A stretch of 64,000 bases of DNA, taken from positions 62,001 to 126,000 of the forward strand of contig JAECUM010001824.1 of NCBI GenBank assembly GCA_016617855.1, in the 5' to 3' direction. Below the pieces are notes generated by a model. It did not search any database and was not told the DNA's origin. It saw nothing but the letters and a program-made list of their open reading frames with translations. The position numbers and the translations under genes were made by a program. Positions 10,312 through 20,745 of this stretch are shown piece after piece. This stretch comes from Megalonaias nervosa (lineage: Eukaryota; Mollusca; Bivalvia; Unionida; Unionidae). Numbering within the stretch: position 1 is the stretch's first letter; each line of letters opens with the position of its first letter.

Positions 10312-12069
10312 TCAGATGCTAGAATAAGGTTTTACCATTCTACGCAATAACCTAACTGATGTATGAAGTCTCATGTGCATGCGGAGACTAAAGGAGAACA
10401 AAAATGATTGATTACACCAGCTACACATGTGTCTAGGCAAGCCAGTATGTGAAATCTGATGTAATTTTAACTGATATTTATGATAAAATGCTATGTCACA
10501 AATAAGGCATTTGAACCTCGGCTCAGAATGATAAACAGCATGATTTTGCAACTGATGGCGACTGGGAAAGGATTTGCAACATGACAGACACTGTAATCGA
10601 CCAAAGCAGTTCTGGTAAGTGTAGGATGAAACACTTGTACACTGTGGTGAACTAAGGTGGTCATTCTTTGCATGTTTGTCAGTTTCCTTCCTTGTCTTAT
10701 TTCTGATCCTGCTGATCTTGTGATCCAGATGGGACATAGTTGCCTCCATCTTTCCTGCTAACAAGCTGCCATTTTTAAACAGACTACTTCCCCCACCTTC
10801 CTTTGTTTTGGCAGTTTTGGTAAACTTTTTGGATGAAAAACTCGTATTCTGTGGTGAACGAGGGTGGTCTTTCTTTGCATGTTTGTCAGTTTCCTTCTTT
10901 GTCTTACTTTTGATCCCCCTGATCTTGTCACGCAGATGAGATTTGACGTGTGAGGTGAGGGCACCACTAAATCCAAAGCTCTTGTCACAGATATTACAGC
11001 TGTAGGGCTTGTCTTCTGAATGTTGCCTCATATGGTAACTCAGGTTACTGAACTCCTTCATACAGATTTTGCATGTCCTGGATTGATGGGACTGCAAATG
11101 CACTTTAAGTTCATCACCTCGTCGCAGCCTCTTTCCACAAACTTCACATTCATATATACTCTTTTCAGCAGAAGATTCACTGTCATGTGTGCCCCTCCCC
11201 GTGTTAGAATACCCAGCAGTACTTTCATCTTCAGTTTTGTGCATCTTCATGTGAAATTTAAGGGAAAAGCTATGCTGAAACTCTTTTTCACAAACACCAC
11301 ACTTGTAAAGGAGGGGAGTCTTGGGTGATTTAACATGATGACAAAGAGTGCCACGGTCTGCACATTTTTTCCCACAAATTCCACATTTGTATGGGGTGAG
11401 GCCACTATGTGAGCTGGCTGAGAGGTAGATATCTCTGGTATAGGTGCGACCACTAATAACCCGATGAAAGGGATATAGTGTCTGGGATGCTGCATACATT
11501 TCTTTCAGGTCAGCGAGTACATACTCCAGAGCTCTGCACATAACTAATCTTTTGTGTTCTTGTACATCTGATAAAGCATTAGAGCCATCCACATTTACCC
11601 CAGTCCCTTCCACATCATCTGTCTTCTGTTTATTGTGCAAAGACTTTATAGAATCAGTCGAAGAGTCTGGGTGTTCACTCTTCAAATCTTCACACTTCCT
11701 CTTCAATCTCTGATGCGATGGTAACTCGGGCAGTCTTTCCTCCATGTCTGAGGACAATTCAGTTTCCCCAGCTGTGACACCTGTCTTAAGAGACATCAAA
11801 ATCTCTGCATGTACGAGATCTTCCATAGAATGCTGCATGAGATCTGATTTTCCCTCAGAGATCATGTTACTGACTTCAAAAGCAGCACTCTTGTCTTCAC
11901 CACTGGAAAGATATTGACTGACTTCAGGAGTGAGGGACTGTGTGTGAGCAGGGGAGTTTTGAGGGCTGGAAGTATTGAAGCAATTCATACTCAGGTCTGG
12001 AGCATAGTGTTCATTTGTCGGGTCAAGCACTTGTCCATCCTTTATTACTGTCTCTTCAACTGTAGGACT
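10312..12069 (-). CDS. C2H2 zinc-finger protein, terminal coding exon
   Basis: This exon encodes most of a probable nuclear, DNA-binding C2H2 protein of about 585 residues. Numbered from the GTG codon at 12030, residues 1-210 are Ser/Glu-rich with a basic patch (LKRKCED near 109). Finger 1 is C216/C219/H232 with Pro236 where the last His should be. Then follow fingers 2 (C244-H264), 3 (C295-H315), 4 (C320-H337, only nine residues between the second Cys and first His), 5 (C345-H365), 6 (C481-H501), 7 (C508-H528) and 8 (C536-H556). A linker of about 40 residues is duplicated (about 366-400 and 436-470). The true left boundary is a splice acceptor (tttctttgtag) with TAG ending at 12070. The frame is open for 14 codons upstream of residue 1, so no start codon is needed here. 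The stop is TGA at 10314-10312. Family and DNA binding are well supported; targets are unknown. Confidence 0.9.
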   Translation of the reverse strand, partial: SPTVEETVIKDGQVLDPTNEHYAPDLSMNCFNTSSPQNSPAHTQSLTPEVSQYLSSGEDKSAAFEVSNMISEGKSDLMQHSMEDLVHAEILMSLKTGVTAGETELSSDMEERLPELPSHQRLKRKCEDLKSEHPDSSTDSIKSLHNKQKTDDVEGTGVNVDGSNALSDVQEHKRLVMCRALEYVLADLKEMYAASQTLYPFHRVISGRTYTRDIYLSASSHSGLTPYKCGICGKKCADRGTLCHHVKSPKTPLLYKCGVCEKEFQHSFSLKFHMKMHKTEDESTAGYSNTGRGTHDSESSAEKSIYECEVCGKRLRRGDELKVHLQSHQSRTCKICMKEFSNLSYHMRQHSEDKPYSCNICDKSFGFSGALTSHVKSHLRDKIRGIKSKTKKETDKHAKKDHPRSPQNTSFSSKKFTKTAKTKEGGGSSLFKNGSLLAGKMEATMSHLDHKISRIRNKTRKETDKHAKNDHLSSPQCTSVSSYTYQNCFGRLQCLSCCKSFPSRHQLQNHAVYHSEPRFKCLICDIAFYHKYQLKLHQISHTGLPRHMCSWCNQSFLFSFSLRMHMRLHTSVRLLRRMVKPYSSI

Positions 12070-12317
12070 CTACAAAGAAACAATTAGTTTTTAACTTCCA
12101 TTTAAATGCATATTTTAGGGACAAACCCAAACCTGATAGAATTATGACCAATCCTTTCAAAAGACACGTAATCCATCATCCTATGCTTAATCAGTCATCT
12201 CTGTCCCAATTCTAAGATGAGCAAGAGTCCATAGATGATGCTAATGCTTATCAAGCGAAAAATTTACTCAAAAAATTGAAGACAAAGTCATTTCTTTCTT
12301 TTTCTTTTTTTAAATTA

Positions 12318-12995
12318 GCTGTTTTGGTGGACATACAGGACCTCAGATTGGAACCATCTTCATTTAGGACCATCAAAAACTCCTTGGGGAAACCCATTTT
12401 GACACAACTTTCCATCTGTAGGAGTAACAATAACAAGATTTTCAAGATGGACACAAAAGTCTGCTGGTGAAAGCACAATGGCGATATGAAAATTCATTCA
12501 GAAGAGCAAGTATAAACTAAATTTTCAAGATGGCCATTGTGACAGGATTAATAAATGTCTGAGTGACATCATTTAGGACAAATACGCATCACAAGCTTTT
12601 TAGTAAAATCGCTGGATGTGCAAGCAGCACCATTTTCATTAAGTTCCAATTAATAAGATGACTTCAGGTGAAACTGCCATTGCAATATTACTTTTGGCTA
12701 GCATTACCAAAAATTTCCAAGACAGCCAATGTGATGGTCATATTGGACATCAGATTGGCACCAATTTTTTTAGGACCAACTAGACATCTTAAGTCTTTCA
12801 ATGGAAACCAGAATCTGATATTACCATCCATTCAGAAGTAGTGCTAGAAGATTTTGAAAATGGCCACTGTGGTCAAGTAGTTAGGAGCTGTATTAATAAC
12901 TGGTGCTAATGAACAGATGGACATAGGGCAACAAATGACAGAAAGACACCATCCCATCAGCTCTTCTTGCCTATGACCAGCAGAGCTAAAATATA
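12318..12995 (+). repeat. AAGATGGC composite repeat, copy 2
   Basis: Three to four units with ttcaagatgg cores (for example near 12438 and 12522) and the ccatctt/cattttcattt..accaacta block. It ends with the family's 3' terminus, caccatcccatcagctctt, followed by cagagctaaaa near 12950-12990. Confidence 0.8.
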
Positions 12996-13084
12996 GCTTA
13001 CTGAGATCAACATCTGTTTGGGAAAAGTAGTACTCCGCAAGGTGAATGCACTCCTAAAGTTTAATGACAGTAAATGCAACAATA

Positions 13085-13412
13085 GTGTGTGTGTGTGTGA
13101 TTTGGATTTTTAATGTAGATTTAACAATTTTGCAGTCATATCTCTAAGATGTCTGCATTGTGGCAGTTTATAGTGATGTCTAGCACTGGGGCATCATACC
13201 ACAGACAAGTAGCATCATGTCCCACCCAGTCACATTATCCTGACACCAAGCTGACCAGTCCTAACACTAACCTCTTAAATGCTGAGCACCTAGTGAGGCA
13301 GCTGTTTGTACCATTTTTATAAGTCTTTGGTATGACTTGGCCGGGGTTTGAACCCACGACCTCCCACATCGGATGTAGATGCTCTAACCACTAGGCCGCT
13401 GAAGCAGTCGCA
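13085..13412 (-). mobile_element. tRNA-derived SINE, family 2
   Basis: Read on the minus strand, the head (from about 13410) contains an A-box-like tagtggttagagcat and a B-box-like gggttcaaacccc. A body with tgctcagcatttaagaggtt and ggactggtcagcttggtgtc follows, and the end is acacacac-rich. The layout (tRNA-like head, unrelated body, simple tail) is that of a SINE, and the body is shared with 42482-42712. It looks close to full length. Confidence 0.85.
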
Positions 13413-13799
13413 ACAATAATGAGAAATGCAGCCAAACTAAAGCAGTACAGTATATTATATGCTTAATAGTCCTCTGTCAAGGTACTAGTAGGATACTGGT
13501 TTCACTTAGTAATTACTGACTAATGGGTCTCGATGTCATTGATCTTTAATCAATTTACGCAGCCATGAACTAAACTTACTATGTGGAAACCATTATTTCT
13601 TACTATACCCACCATGACAACCTCTAACCACAAAAGTCATTTGATTTTTTTCTTACCTAAGTGCAAGCATTCTCTCAAGGAACTTACTTAAGAGCAAGAA
13701 TTGTGCATTAACAGTTTTTCTTAGAGTCACAGTTACAATGACAGCCTCTTTCTCAATTGCAAGCACTCCAAAACTTTGGTGAAGTTGCATGATTTAGAA

Positions 13800-13990
13800 C
13801 TAGAATTATGCAAAAGAGTCTCTTGAAGGGACAGAAAAAGATTTCCAGGAAGACCAATTTCTTCCCTTTAATTGCAGAGTGTATGACCCATCATAGATAT
13901 TCTTCAGTGATGACACAATTTTCAAATTAGCTGCTGTGGTGAACAAACTGAATGTTAACGTAGCACCAAATGGAATCTGAAACAAGGTGG
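13800..13990 (+). repeat. 5' end of an AAGATGGC element
   Basis: The words gagtctcttgaagggac, atttccaggaa, caatttcttccctttaa and attcttcagtgatgac align in order with 43855-43990, where they run straight into AAGATGGC units. This supports a defined 5' end for the family. A 12-base poly(G) tract follows near 14011. Confidence 0.6.
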
Positions 13991-14439
13991 GGGTCACTGT
14001 AGCATTAAATGGGGGGGGGGGGGCTTCCAGTATGGTGAAGAGAAACAAAACAACTTCAACAGAATCAAAAAGAGCAACAGCAAGTATGGTAAGTCTATAA
14101 TATAAATATGATGTGTTCTATATATTACAGAATAATACTTAAAACTGAAATTGATAATATTTTTGAAAGAGTACTTTATTTCCATTATGCTGGATGGACT
14201 CTTGGATTCAATCCACAATCTCTATGCAAATGATCACTAGCATTGTCCGATACATAATTTGCCTGAGGATTTGTTTGTTTGTGGTAACTGTGCCTATTGA
14301 CAGAAACATCTGAAAGGTATTACAGCCAAAATAATGAAAAAGTGTCAGTGTTTTAAGTGGTTTTACCATTTAATGCATTGCTCTGATAAGCACTTTAGGC
14401 CACTTGGCCACCCAGGGCACCCCTATGCTGATACTATGA

Positions 14440-14835
14440 TCTATTCAGGAGGAACTATGAGAACTATTTTCAAGATGGCCACTGTTGTGGCAATATTGGA
14501 GATCAGATCCACACCATTTTCATCAGGACCAACAATCATGAGAAGTCTTTTACTGAAAACCCCATTTTAGTATGTCCATCTATTCAGAAGGAGTAGTGAT
14601 ATCAAGATTTTTAATACAAACATTGTGGTATCCATACTGAAATTCAAGCTGCACCATTTTCATTTATGCTCAACTTGGCCATGGAATGAATATTCAAGTA
14701 CAGTTTCATCACAATCCTCCAGTTAGTTCAGGAGGAGTAGCAATCACAAACTTGTGCTAATGGACAGATGTATGATGGCTAACAGACCATCCCATATGTT
14801 CTTCCAGTCTATGGCCTGTATAGCTAAAAGCCACT
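14440..14835 (+). repeat. AAGATGGC composite repeat, copy 3
   Basis: Contains ttcaagatggccactgtt near 14469, the cattttcatcaggaccaaca block and cttttactgaaaacccc. It then ends with the family terminus: gctaatggacagatg, accatcccatatgttctt and tagctaaaagcc. Confidence 0.8.
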
Positions 14836-14844
14836 TTTCTTCAC

Positions 14845-15300
14845 TGAGCGAAATGCCATTGACCTTGACCCCATAAATCAACAAGTTTCTTTCTCACCTA
14901 AGAGTATGCCAGCCACACACTTTCATATAGGTACATGGTCAAGAACTGAAGTTTATGTGCAAAGAGCTCTGACAATTTGAGAACCATATCAAAAAGTTTC
15001 AAACTTACTCCAAGTACAAGCCATGTATAACACTTGGTGTAGGTCTGTTCAGAATGACTAAAGTTATTGTGCAGAAACCATTTTTTCCCTTCAGTCCCAA
15101 TGGCATTCCCTTTGACCTGTTGACCCCAAAATCAATAAATTTCATCCTTATACAAGTGCAAACCATCCACAAAATCTGGCCCTAGGCATGCGAGGTATTC
15201 TTGTTCAGAAACAAATGTTTCCTTGCTGTCACTAAGACCTTTGAAGTTGACCCTCTGATCCTGGTTTCTTCCTTACTCCAAATGCAAGCTGCTAACCAAG
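14845..15300 (+). repeat. Degenerate tandem GACCTTGACCCC repeat
   Basis: Successive units share a ttgaccttgaccccat or tgacctgttgaccccaaaa core, followed by a caa(c/t)aa(g/a)tttc stretch, an aagtgcaa/agagtatgcc word and an ccatccaca/gccacacac word. Cores lie near 14857, 15110 and 15242. The block directly follows an AAGATGGC copy and may be part of the same composite element. Confidence 0.6.
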
Positions 15301-15435
15301 CCTGGTAATTGAAGATGGTTGAGAATTTCCTTTGAGTGGAAATGACACATAGAACAGGTGGCTGGCTGGTTGGACATCATAACATGATATGCTCTACCTA
15401 AAAGCATTTCTATGAAAAAGGGAGATGCTGAAGTG

Positions 15436-15686
15436 GGATATGTTGTTGTTGTTGTAGGGTTTAACACCATTTGTCAGCAGAAGATAGGCTATACATGGTG
15501 GCCAGTATAATTGGTGGAGGAAGAACCCGGGAAAACCCTGGAAAGAACCACCGACCCATAAGAAATTACTGGCAAGCTTTCTCACGTACTCACACTGGCC
15601 GAGCCCGAGACACGAACCCACGCAGATAGTGGTGAGATGGCAGTGATCCGTAACATTGAGCGCTTTTGACCACTCGGCCACCCTGA
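15436..15686 (-). mobile_element. tRNA-derived SINE, family 1, near full length
   Basis: On the minus strand the head ggtggccgagtggtcaaaag carries an A-box-like tggccgagtgg, and a B-box-like gggttcgtgtctcggg follows. The body and (CAA)n tail (plus-strand gttgttgttgtt) are shared with 45486-45730 and 7982-8106. It lies in intron 2 on the gene's strand. Confidence 0.88.
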
Positions 15687-15970
15687 AGTGGGATACACAA
15701 AAATGGTCAGCAGCCGATGTTCATAAAATTTCTAAAGGTCAGCATGTACCCAACTCAATATTTTAACCTGCCGTAAAATGTTAGCAAAATCAAAGTCAGT
15801 GACTGTTAGTGGTCATGGAAATGGAGTCAACCTACTCTGAAACAAGCATTTATTGCAGTGCTTCTACTGATATGTGAAGATAACAGATTTGAAGCATGAC
15901 TGATACACTGTCAATGCACTTAGATAAGATAGCAAGCAGGAGTACATGTGATGGTGGAGAGACATAATAC

Positions 15971-16191
15971 CTGAATATTTCCTCCAGAGATCCCTAAAAC
16001 TTGTTCTCCAATTTCCTGCTGCAGCATGGACTTGGAATTCTGGCTTGCTGTGGTGACATGTGAGTCTAAGGCCTGGACATGGTCACTTGCCAGTGTTAAT
16101 GCCATCATATCTTGGTGTAGAAGCAAAAAGTGATGTAAGATCTCTAATTTTGTCAGGAATCACTTTTCACACAACTGGCACAGGCACATGT
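15971..16191 (-). CDS. Upstream exon of the zinc-finger gene
   Basis: On the minus strand an acceptor (gcatctctttcag) precedes 16191 and a donor (attcag, then gtatta) follows 15971. The frame ending GGNIQ joins the terminal exon, which begins SPTVEE, in phase 0, so both splice sites and both phases agree. The likely start is the ATGATG at 16108-16103, giving 46 residues here and about 631 in all. Upstream, in the same frame, lies MCLCQLCEK, a TGA at 16162-16160, then FLTKLEILHHFLLLH. Ignoring the stop, this has C2H2 spacing (two residues between Cys, twelve to the first His, four to the last). So the exon either carries an ancestral finger broken by a nonsense change, with a downstream start now used, or the stop is an assembly error. 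The ATG at 16189 would then be a short upstream open frame. Not confirmed by transcript. Confidence 0.7.
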
Positions 16192-16779
16192 CTGAAAGAG
16201 ATGCATTCAATTTTCATGCCTTAGAAAATCATTCAGAATAAAAAGACTGCCTAATAAGATTGAGAAAATACATTAGCCCAATGGCAAAAACTATGTGTGT
16301 GTTGAAAAATCACCATTTCTTAATGGGCTTAAACCGTACTGATCTTAAATTAAATGCAATACTATTTCAATGCAACTTGTATCATACATTCAAGGCATCA
16401 AAATTGTTGGCGAGGTGTCAATAAGGCTGAGAAACTAGATGGCATGATTGCAGCAGATGCATATTAAACATAGTGGTACAATAAAACAAAACAGCCAATA
16501 TTATCCAGTAATTAAACCAATATACATTTCTAATATGAATTCATTCACTTCTGACAACAGCAAACAAATCCATGTTGGAAATGCTCAAATTCCATGTTCC
16601 CAAATCACAAGTTTGGTTATTAAACCCCTTTCCAATAACATCAAATAATATTTGAACTTTGCTAATTTAAAAATTCTTCAACAAATTCAATGCAGTTGGT
16701 ACTTCCCATCATGGTCATATGTTCCTGTATACAGGCAGTTGTTAAGATAGAGATATGTTTCTGCATACAGACACTTTGA

Positions 16780-17290
16780 AAGATGGCATCCTCATGGGAG
16801 CTGCCTGCAACCAGTGTTCTCTCCATGGCCTTCTACCAAAGTGGTTCTCCACAAACAAGCTTTGTAATATCAAACCCATCACTGGGGTGTGGTCTCTATC
16901 ACACAGAAATTACAGAGATGAATTGATATTATACTTATATTGCATCTACAACACATATCTGGATAAGAGTGCATATTGTGCCAGTGTCCACTGACAGTGG
17001 ACCACATTCTTGTCAAGTGTATTGACTTCCATCCTCTAAGACAAGTTTTAATTATCTGAAATTAGTTTTGATGATTACCACAGGAGAAAATCTTGGACTT
17101 TTTGATGGAATACTGTACATGTAACAAATTATATATATGAATTTTATCATCTTTACATGTTCTAGTACTTCATGTTTTTTATTTGCAAGATTTATCCTAC
17201 TAAGGCATATGGTGGGTGAATTTTTTTTATTTAAATGGTTGTTGAACTTTTAAATGTCACCACTACTGCTTTGATGTGCTATTAAACAAT
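16780..17290 (+). pseudogene. LINE 3' end (RNase H tail), sub-unit 1
   Basis: The plus strand reads KLCNIKPITGVWSLSHRNYR, then YLDKSAYC. After a frameshift comes CPLTVDHILVKC (16985-17020) and FHPLRQ. The pattern C-x7-H-x3-C following an NYRDE segment is the C-terminal tail typical of non-LTR retrotransposons of the Jockey/I-like RNase H-bearing groups. Frameshifts and stops show it is dead. An AT-rich 3' UTR-like stretch and an acatacatacat-rich tract follow. Confidence 0.75.
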
Positions 17291-17520
17291 AACACACATG
17301 TACATACATATATAGATGTCTCAGGCTCAGACAATGTGGACGTGTGAGAAAGTTGCCATGGGTCAATGATCTTAACCAGGACCAGGACCCCCCAGTTCTT
17401 CCACCAGTTATACTTGCCAGCAAATACAGCCTATCTAGCACGAAGAAATGGAATAGAACCCAAAACATCCAAACACACATACATACATGCAAACATACAT
17501 ACATAACTTGGACCACTGGG
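17290..17520 (+). mobile_element. Possible SINE-like tail next to the LINE end
   Basis: A short unit with gttgccatgggtcaatga, tacagcctatctagcac, gaaatggaatagaaccc and a catacatacatg-type tail occurs here and again at 30125-30305. It behaves as a discrete repeat but has no clear tRNA boxes. It may instead be the 3' UTR of the LINE. Confidence 0.35.
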
Positions 17521-18723
17521 TTGATATTCCCGTGAACAACTCTTCTATGACTCAGGCCATATCAACAAAGTAATCCAGGCCATTTCCCCTCAAGCAGTCC
17601 AGGTCCAGCTATTATTACCATCTTGATAAATACCTACTTCTTAAGTACCATGTTTAATGTAATCTGGACATCATTCAATCTATACATGTTTGTCATATAT
17701 AAACAAATGCAAGACTACTGGCAACGGTCAGGGGGAAAAAAAATAGAATTGTTCTGGAGTTGTACCTCGATTTTGGAATTTTGACCAGGCAGGTATCGTC
17801 AGTGAGCAGTGCAGAGAAAGACTCACCACAAATATAAACATTTTACTTTATCCTCTGCCATTAATTACAGGATTTTTCATTAAAAATAATTTTGGTCAAG
17901 AAATTTTAGCAACATGTTGATATGTGCTTAAATAAGATGTAACAATAGTTGCCTCACATGCAGAAAGAACCATTTTCAAATCCCAAAATGTGCATAAACT
18001 TTGCTGACAATATTTTTAATGTGCTATTTTACCTTTACAAGAGAATATTACTAATGATAATTTCTGTCAACCGTAAACCACTTACACTGTGTGACAGTAA
18101 AAGAAATCAACTTCAGTCTGTGATATATATTTCTTGCCAATACTAGTATAAACAGACAATTTGCTTGAAACAATTGAATAATGAATATATACAACTGAAT
18201 GGATATATTTCATCTCTTGTGTGAAAAACTCTAGAATTTTCATTTGTGGGTTTGGCTCTCATAAAACTATCAAGTTTATTAACCACTTGGTCAAATAAAT
18301 TTGTTACTCACTCATCTCAAGCAAATATCATCAATGTAATATTACTTTAATCACATTATATGCAGTGGCAATATCTCAGTACAACTTTAGACTCATCACA
18401 GCACCATTAATATAGAGGAACATACTCAGAATAACTGAACTTTTAAATCATGTTATAAACCGCTTAGATCATCAAACTTCCATTACAGTCAGATTACAAA
18501 GAAACTGAACATTACTACCAAACACAAAACATATTTCTGTGATCAGAAATGCATGAAAAATATTCCTGAAGTAACTACTGTAACAGTAAGTCTGAAGTAT
18601 GACATAAATATAATGGCGATCTACCTTTGGTAAGAGCAACTAGATATCTATGTACCATGCTGCATAATTGTGTCAAATACTGCCTATGAAACTGACAACA
18701 GCAAGCAAAGTCAACGTTACTGA

Positions 18724-19056
18724 TATGTCTATCTGATTAAAATCAGATCTCCGTGGTTCTTCTTGAAGATCTGATAGCAACCACTTAGGTGTCATGTTCT
18801 GGTGGCCTATGTTATTAACATAACTGCTAATTTTATCAGCCAATCAGATGAAGTCTTATATTTTTGCATTTGGGAGACTAAGCAGTATGGTTGAATAGGA
18901 TCAAAGTGTGCCAGGCAATTTTTTATTCATTTTCAGATTTCTGAAAGCTAACTTCCATAACTTATTCATAGGTCACCAGAACATGACCTCTAAGCAGTTG
19001 CTGTCAGATCTTCACTTAGGACTGTGGAGACCTGATTTTAATCAGCTTGCTGACAT
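18724..19056. mobile_element. Foldback/MITE-like element with about 90-bp inverted repeats
   Basis: The left arm, about 18724-18812 (ctgattaaaatcagatctcc, agatctgatagcaacc, gtcatgttctggtggcctat), is the imperfect reverse complement of the right arm, about 18967-19056. Some 150 bases lie between them. The whole can fold into a long hairpin. No transposase or certain target duplication is seen. The partner site in copy II (31560-31765) keeps the right arm but has lost most of the left. Confidence 0.75.
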
Positions 19057-19269
19057 GTAAACTGTAAGTCACAGTGAATATTTGGTATCATGGTTTGTAA
19101 TCAACCAAGACACATCCATAACATTGCAAGGCTGGTCAATAATGCAAGGAATATCAAAATAAATTCAAAACATAACCCAAGTCACTTATGTGTAAAATAT
19201 AGGTGACAGGGACCTATTATAGACAAGATGATGTACATGCAGTTAACGTAGGGTTGCCAAATAATATTG

Positions 19270-20745
19270 TTTCAATTGTAAGAGCAAAAGGGAGCGTAGG
19301 ATTTGATCTCAAAGAACTGAATATCTGGAACAATCTAGAAAAAAGTGTTTTGCATTTTTGATTTCACTGCAGGAGCAATACATATAATTATTAGATACAT
19401 GATTCTGATATAAATCATAATTTAAATTACTGCAATTTGTTCTTAGCCTAGCATGCATGATCTGTAACATTCTACCACCAGCAAAATAGTAATACGGAGT
19501 AGTTTCTTTATACCAATTCAAGTGGGCTTTAAAATTATGTATTGAAGGGTTGTTTCTCACTTCAACGGGTAACATGTTCCATATTCAAATTGTAGAAGAT
19601 AGAAATGAATTGAAGAACAAGGTTGTTCTGCACACTGGGAGTTGAAGATTGTTTGAAGATCAAATGGAGTAGGTCTCCTGTTCTGTAAATAGCAGTCAAT
19701 CAAGTCTTGAAGATATGTGGCAGCTACTACGTGGTAAATTTTAAATAACTGAAGCAGTTTATGTTTGTAATGGCAAGAGTTTAGGCTTTCCCTGCTAGTT
19801 TCATGATACAATTGTGAAGAAGATGCACTTTTGATTGCACCCATTATTATTTGCCTCAACATTTATTTTTTTTTTCTAGGCAGACTTTTATCATGCATTG
19901 TACCCAAAAAAAAAAGAAGGCCAGCATAGTCAAAAATTGGAATAATATAAGATTTGTACATTTTTTCCAAAGATAATCAATCTAGTTTGAATCTGATACT
20001 TTTTAAGCAATTTAATTTCTCCCACACTTTATTGCAAATGTATTTAATGTATATGTGGCATCACCGCATAATATAATGCCCTGATGTTTGTGTTTAAAAA
20101 ACCCCTTGTAGGTTTGTTTCGGCCATGTATAATATAGAATGATGATTCTGGTTTCGTTTTCATGTTATTAGCATAGGTTCCGTCTTGTTTGGATGAAATA
20201 TAACTAACAAACGTCTGGACCATTCATGTACCTTTTGAATATCAGTGTTTAAGATTCGCCAGCTGTGATTTGGTTATCAACTATTATATACAATAGTCTG
20301 ACTGATGATTCTATATTTTCACTGATGAAAATTACAAATAACAGTGGTCCCAGCATAGACCCCTGGGGGAGTCAACTCCAGCATTAATGCATCAAGCTAC
20401 CAAGGATTTAGAATTTATAAAGCTTGTTTTCTTTACAGTAAATAGTTTCAAACCATAACAGATTTCCATGAATACCAGTAGTTTTTAATTCTGAGACCAA
20501 GCTTTGTGCCGAACTGTCAAAAACCTTGCTAATATTGAAGAAAACAGCCATAACCTCCTTTCCTTGGTCTAGCGCAGAACAAATTGTATTGTAAATGTCT
20601 GTTAACTGTTGTCTTGTCAAACAGCCTTGTGAAAAACCTGATAGATTATGTGAAATTATATTGTTTTGAACAATACAACTGTTTAAGTATTTATATACAC
20701 AATTCTCAAAAGCTTTAGATAAAGTACATGGTAAAGATATATCCT
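19270..20745 (-). pseudogene. CR1/Jockey-like LINE, 5'-truncated reverse transcriptase
   Basis: Minus-strand frames, in order from 20745, show typical non-LTR reverse transcriptase pieces: LSKAFENCVYKYL, TRQQLTDIYNTICSALDQGK, AVFFNISKVFD (palm motif with the first catalytic Asp degenerate), LPQGSMLGPLLFVIFIS near 20340-20372, a lost YADD (now YIIVDN) and HEWSRRLLVIFHPNKTEPML. The thumb/C-terminal region follows: GAIKSASSSQLYHETS, LPVEVRNNPSIHNFKAHLN, LQIMHARLRTNCSNLN and a CSC..H..C tail ending near 19309. Frameshifts and stops separate the pieces, so it is inactive. The block is absent from the matching place in copy II, so it probably inserted after the duplication or was lost there. Confidence 0.85.

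Larger units (their letters stand above)
12070..15970 (-). other. Intron 2 of the zinc-finger gene
   Basis: The intron is bounded by GT (15970-15969) and AG (12071-12070) on the minus strand, about 3.9 kb long. It contains two AAGATGGC copies, two SINEs, a GACCTTGACC-type repeat and a 12-base poly(G) near 14011. No other coding exon was recognised in it. Confidence 0.65.

Noticed and set aside
10491..10988. Short minus-strand frames overlapping the zinc-finger exon
   Set aside because: Alternative-frame shadows of the zinc-finger coding sequence.
13335..13412. tRNA-like sequence on the minus strand
   Set aside because: Head of a family-2 SINE, shared with 42482-42712, not a free-standing tRNA gene.
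15600..15686. tRNA-like sequence with A- and B-box words
   Set aside because: It is the head of a family-1 SINE continuous with the SINE body and tail. No complete cloverleaf, so not a tRNA gene.
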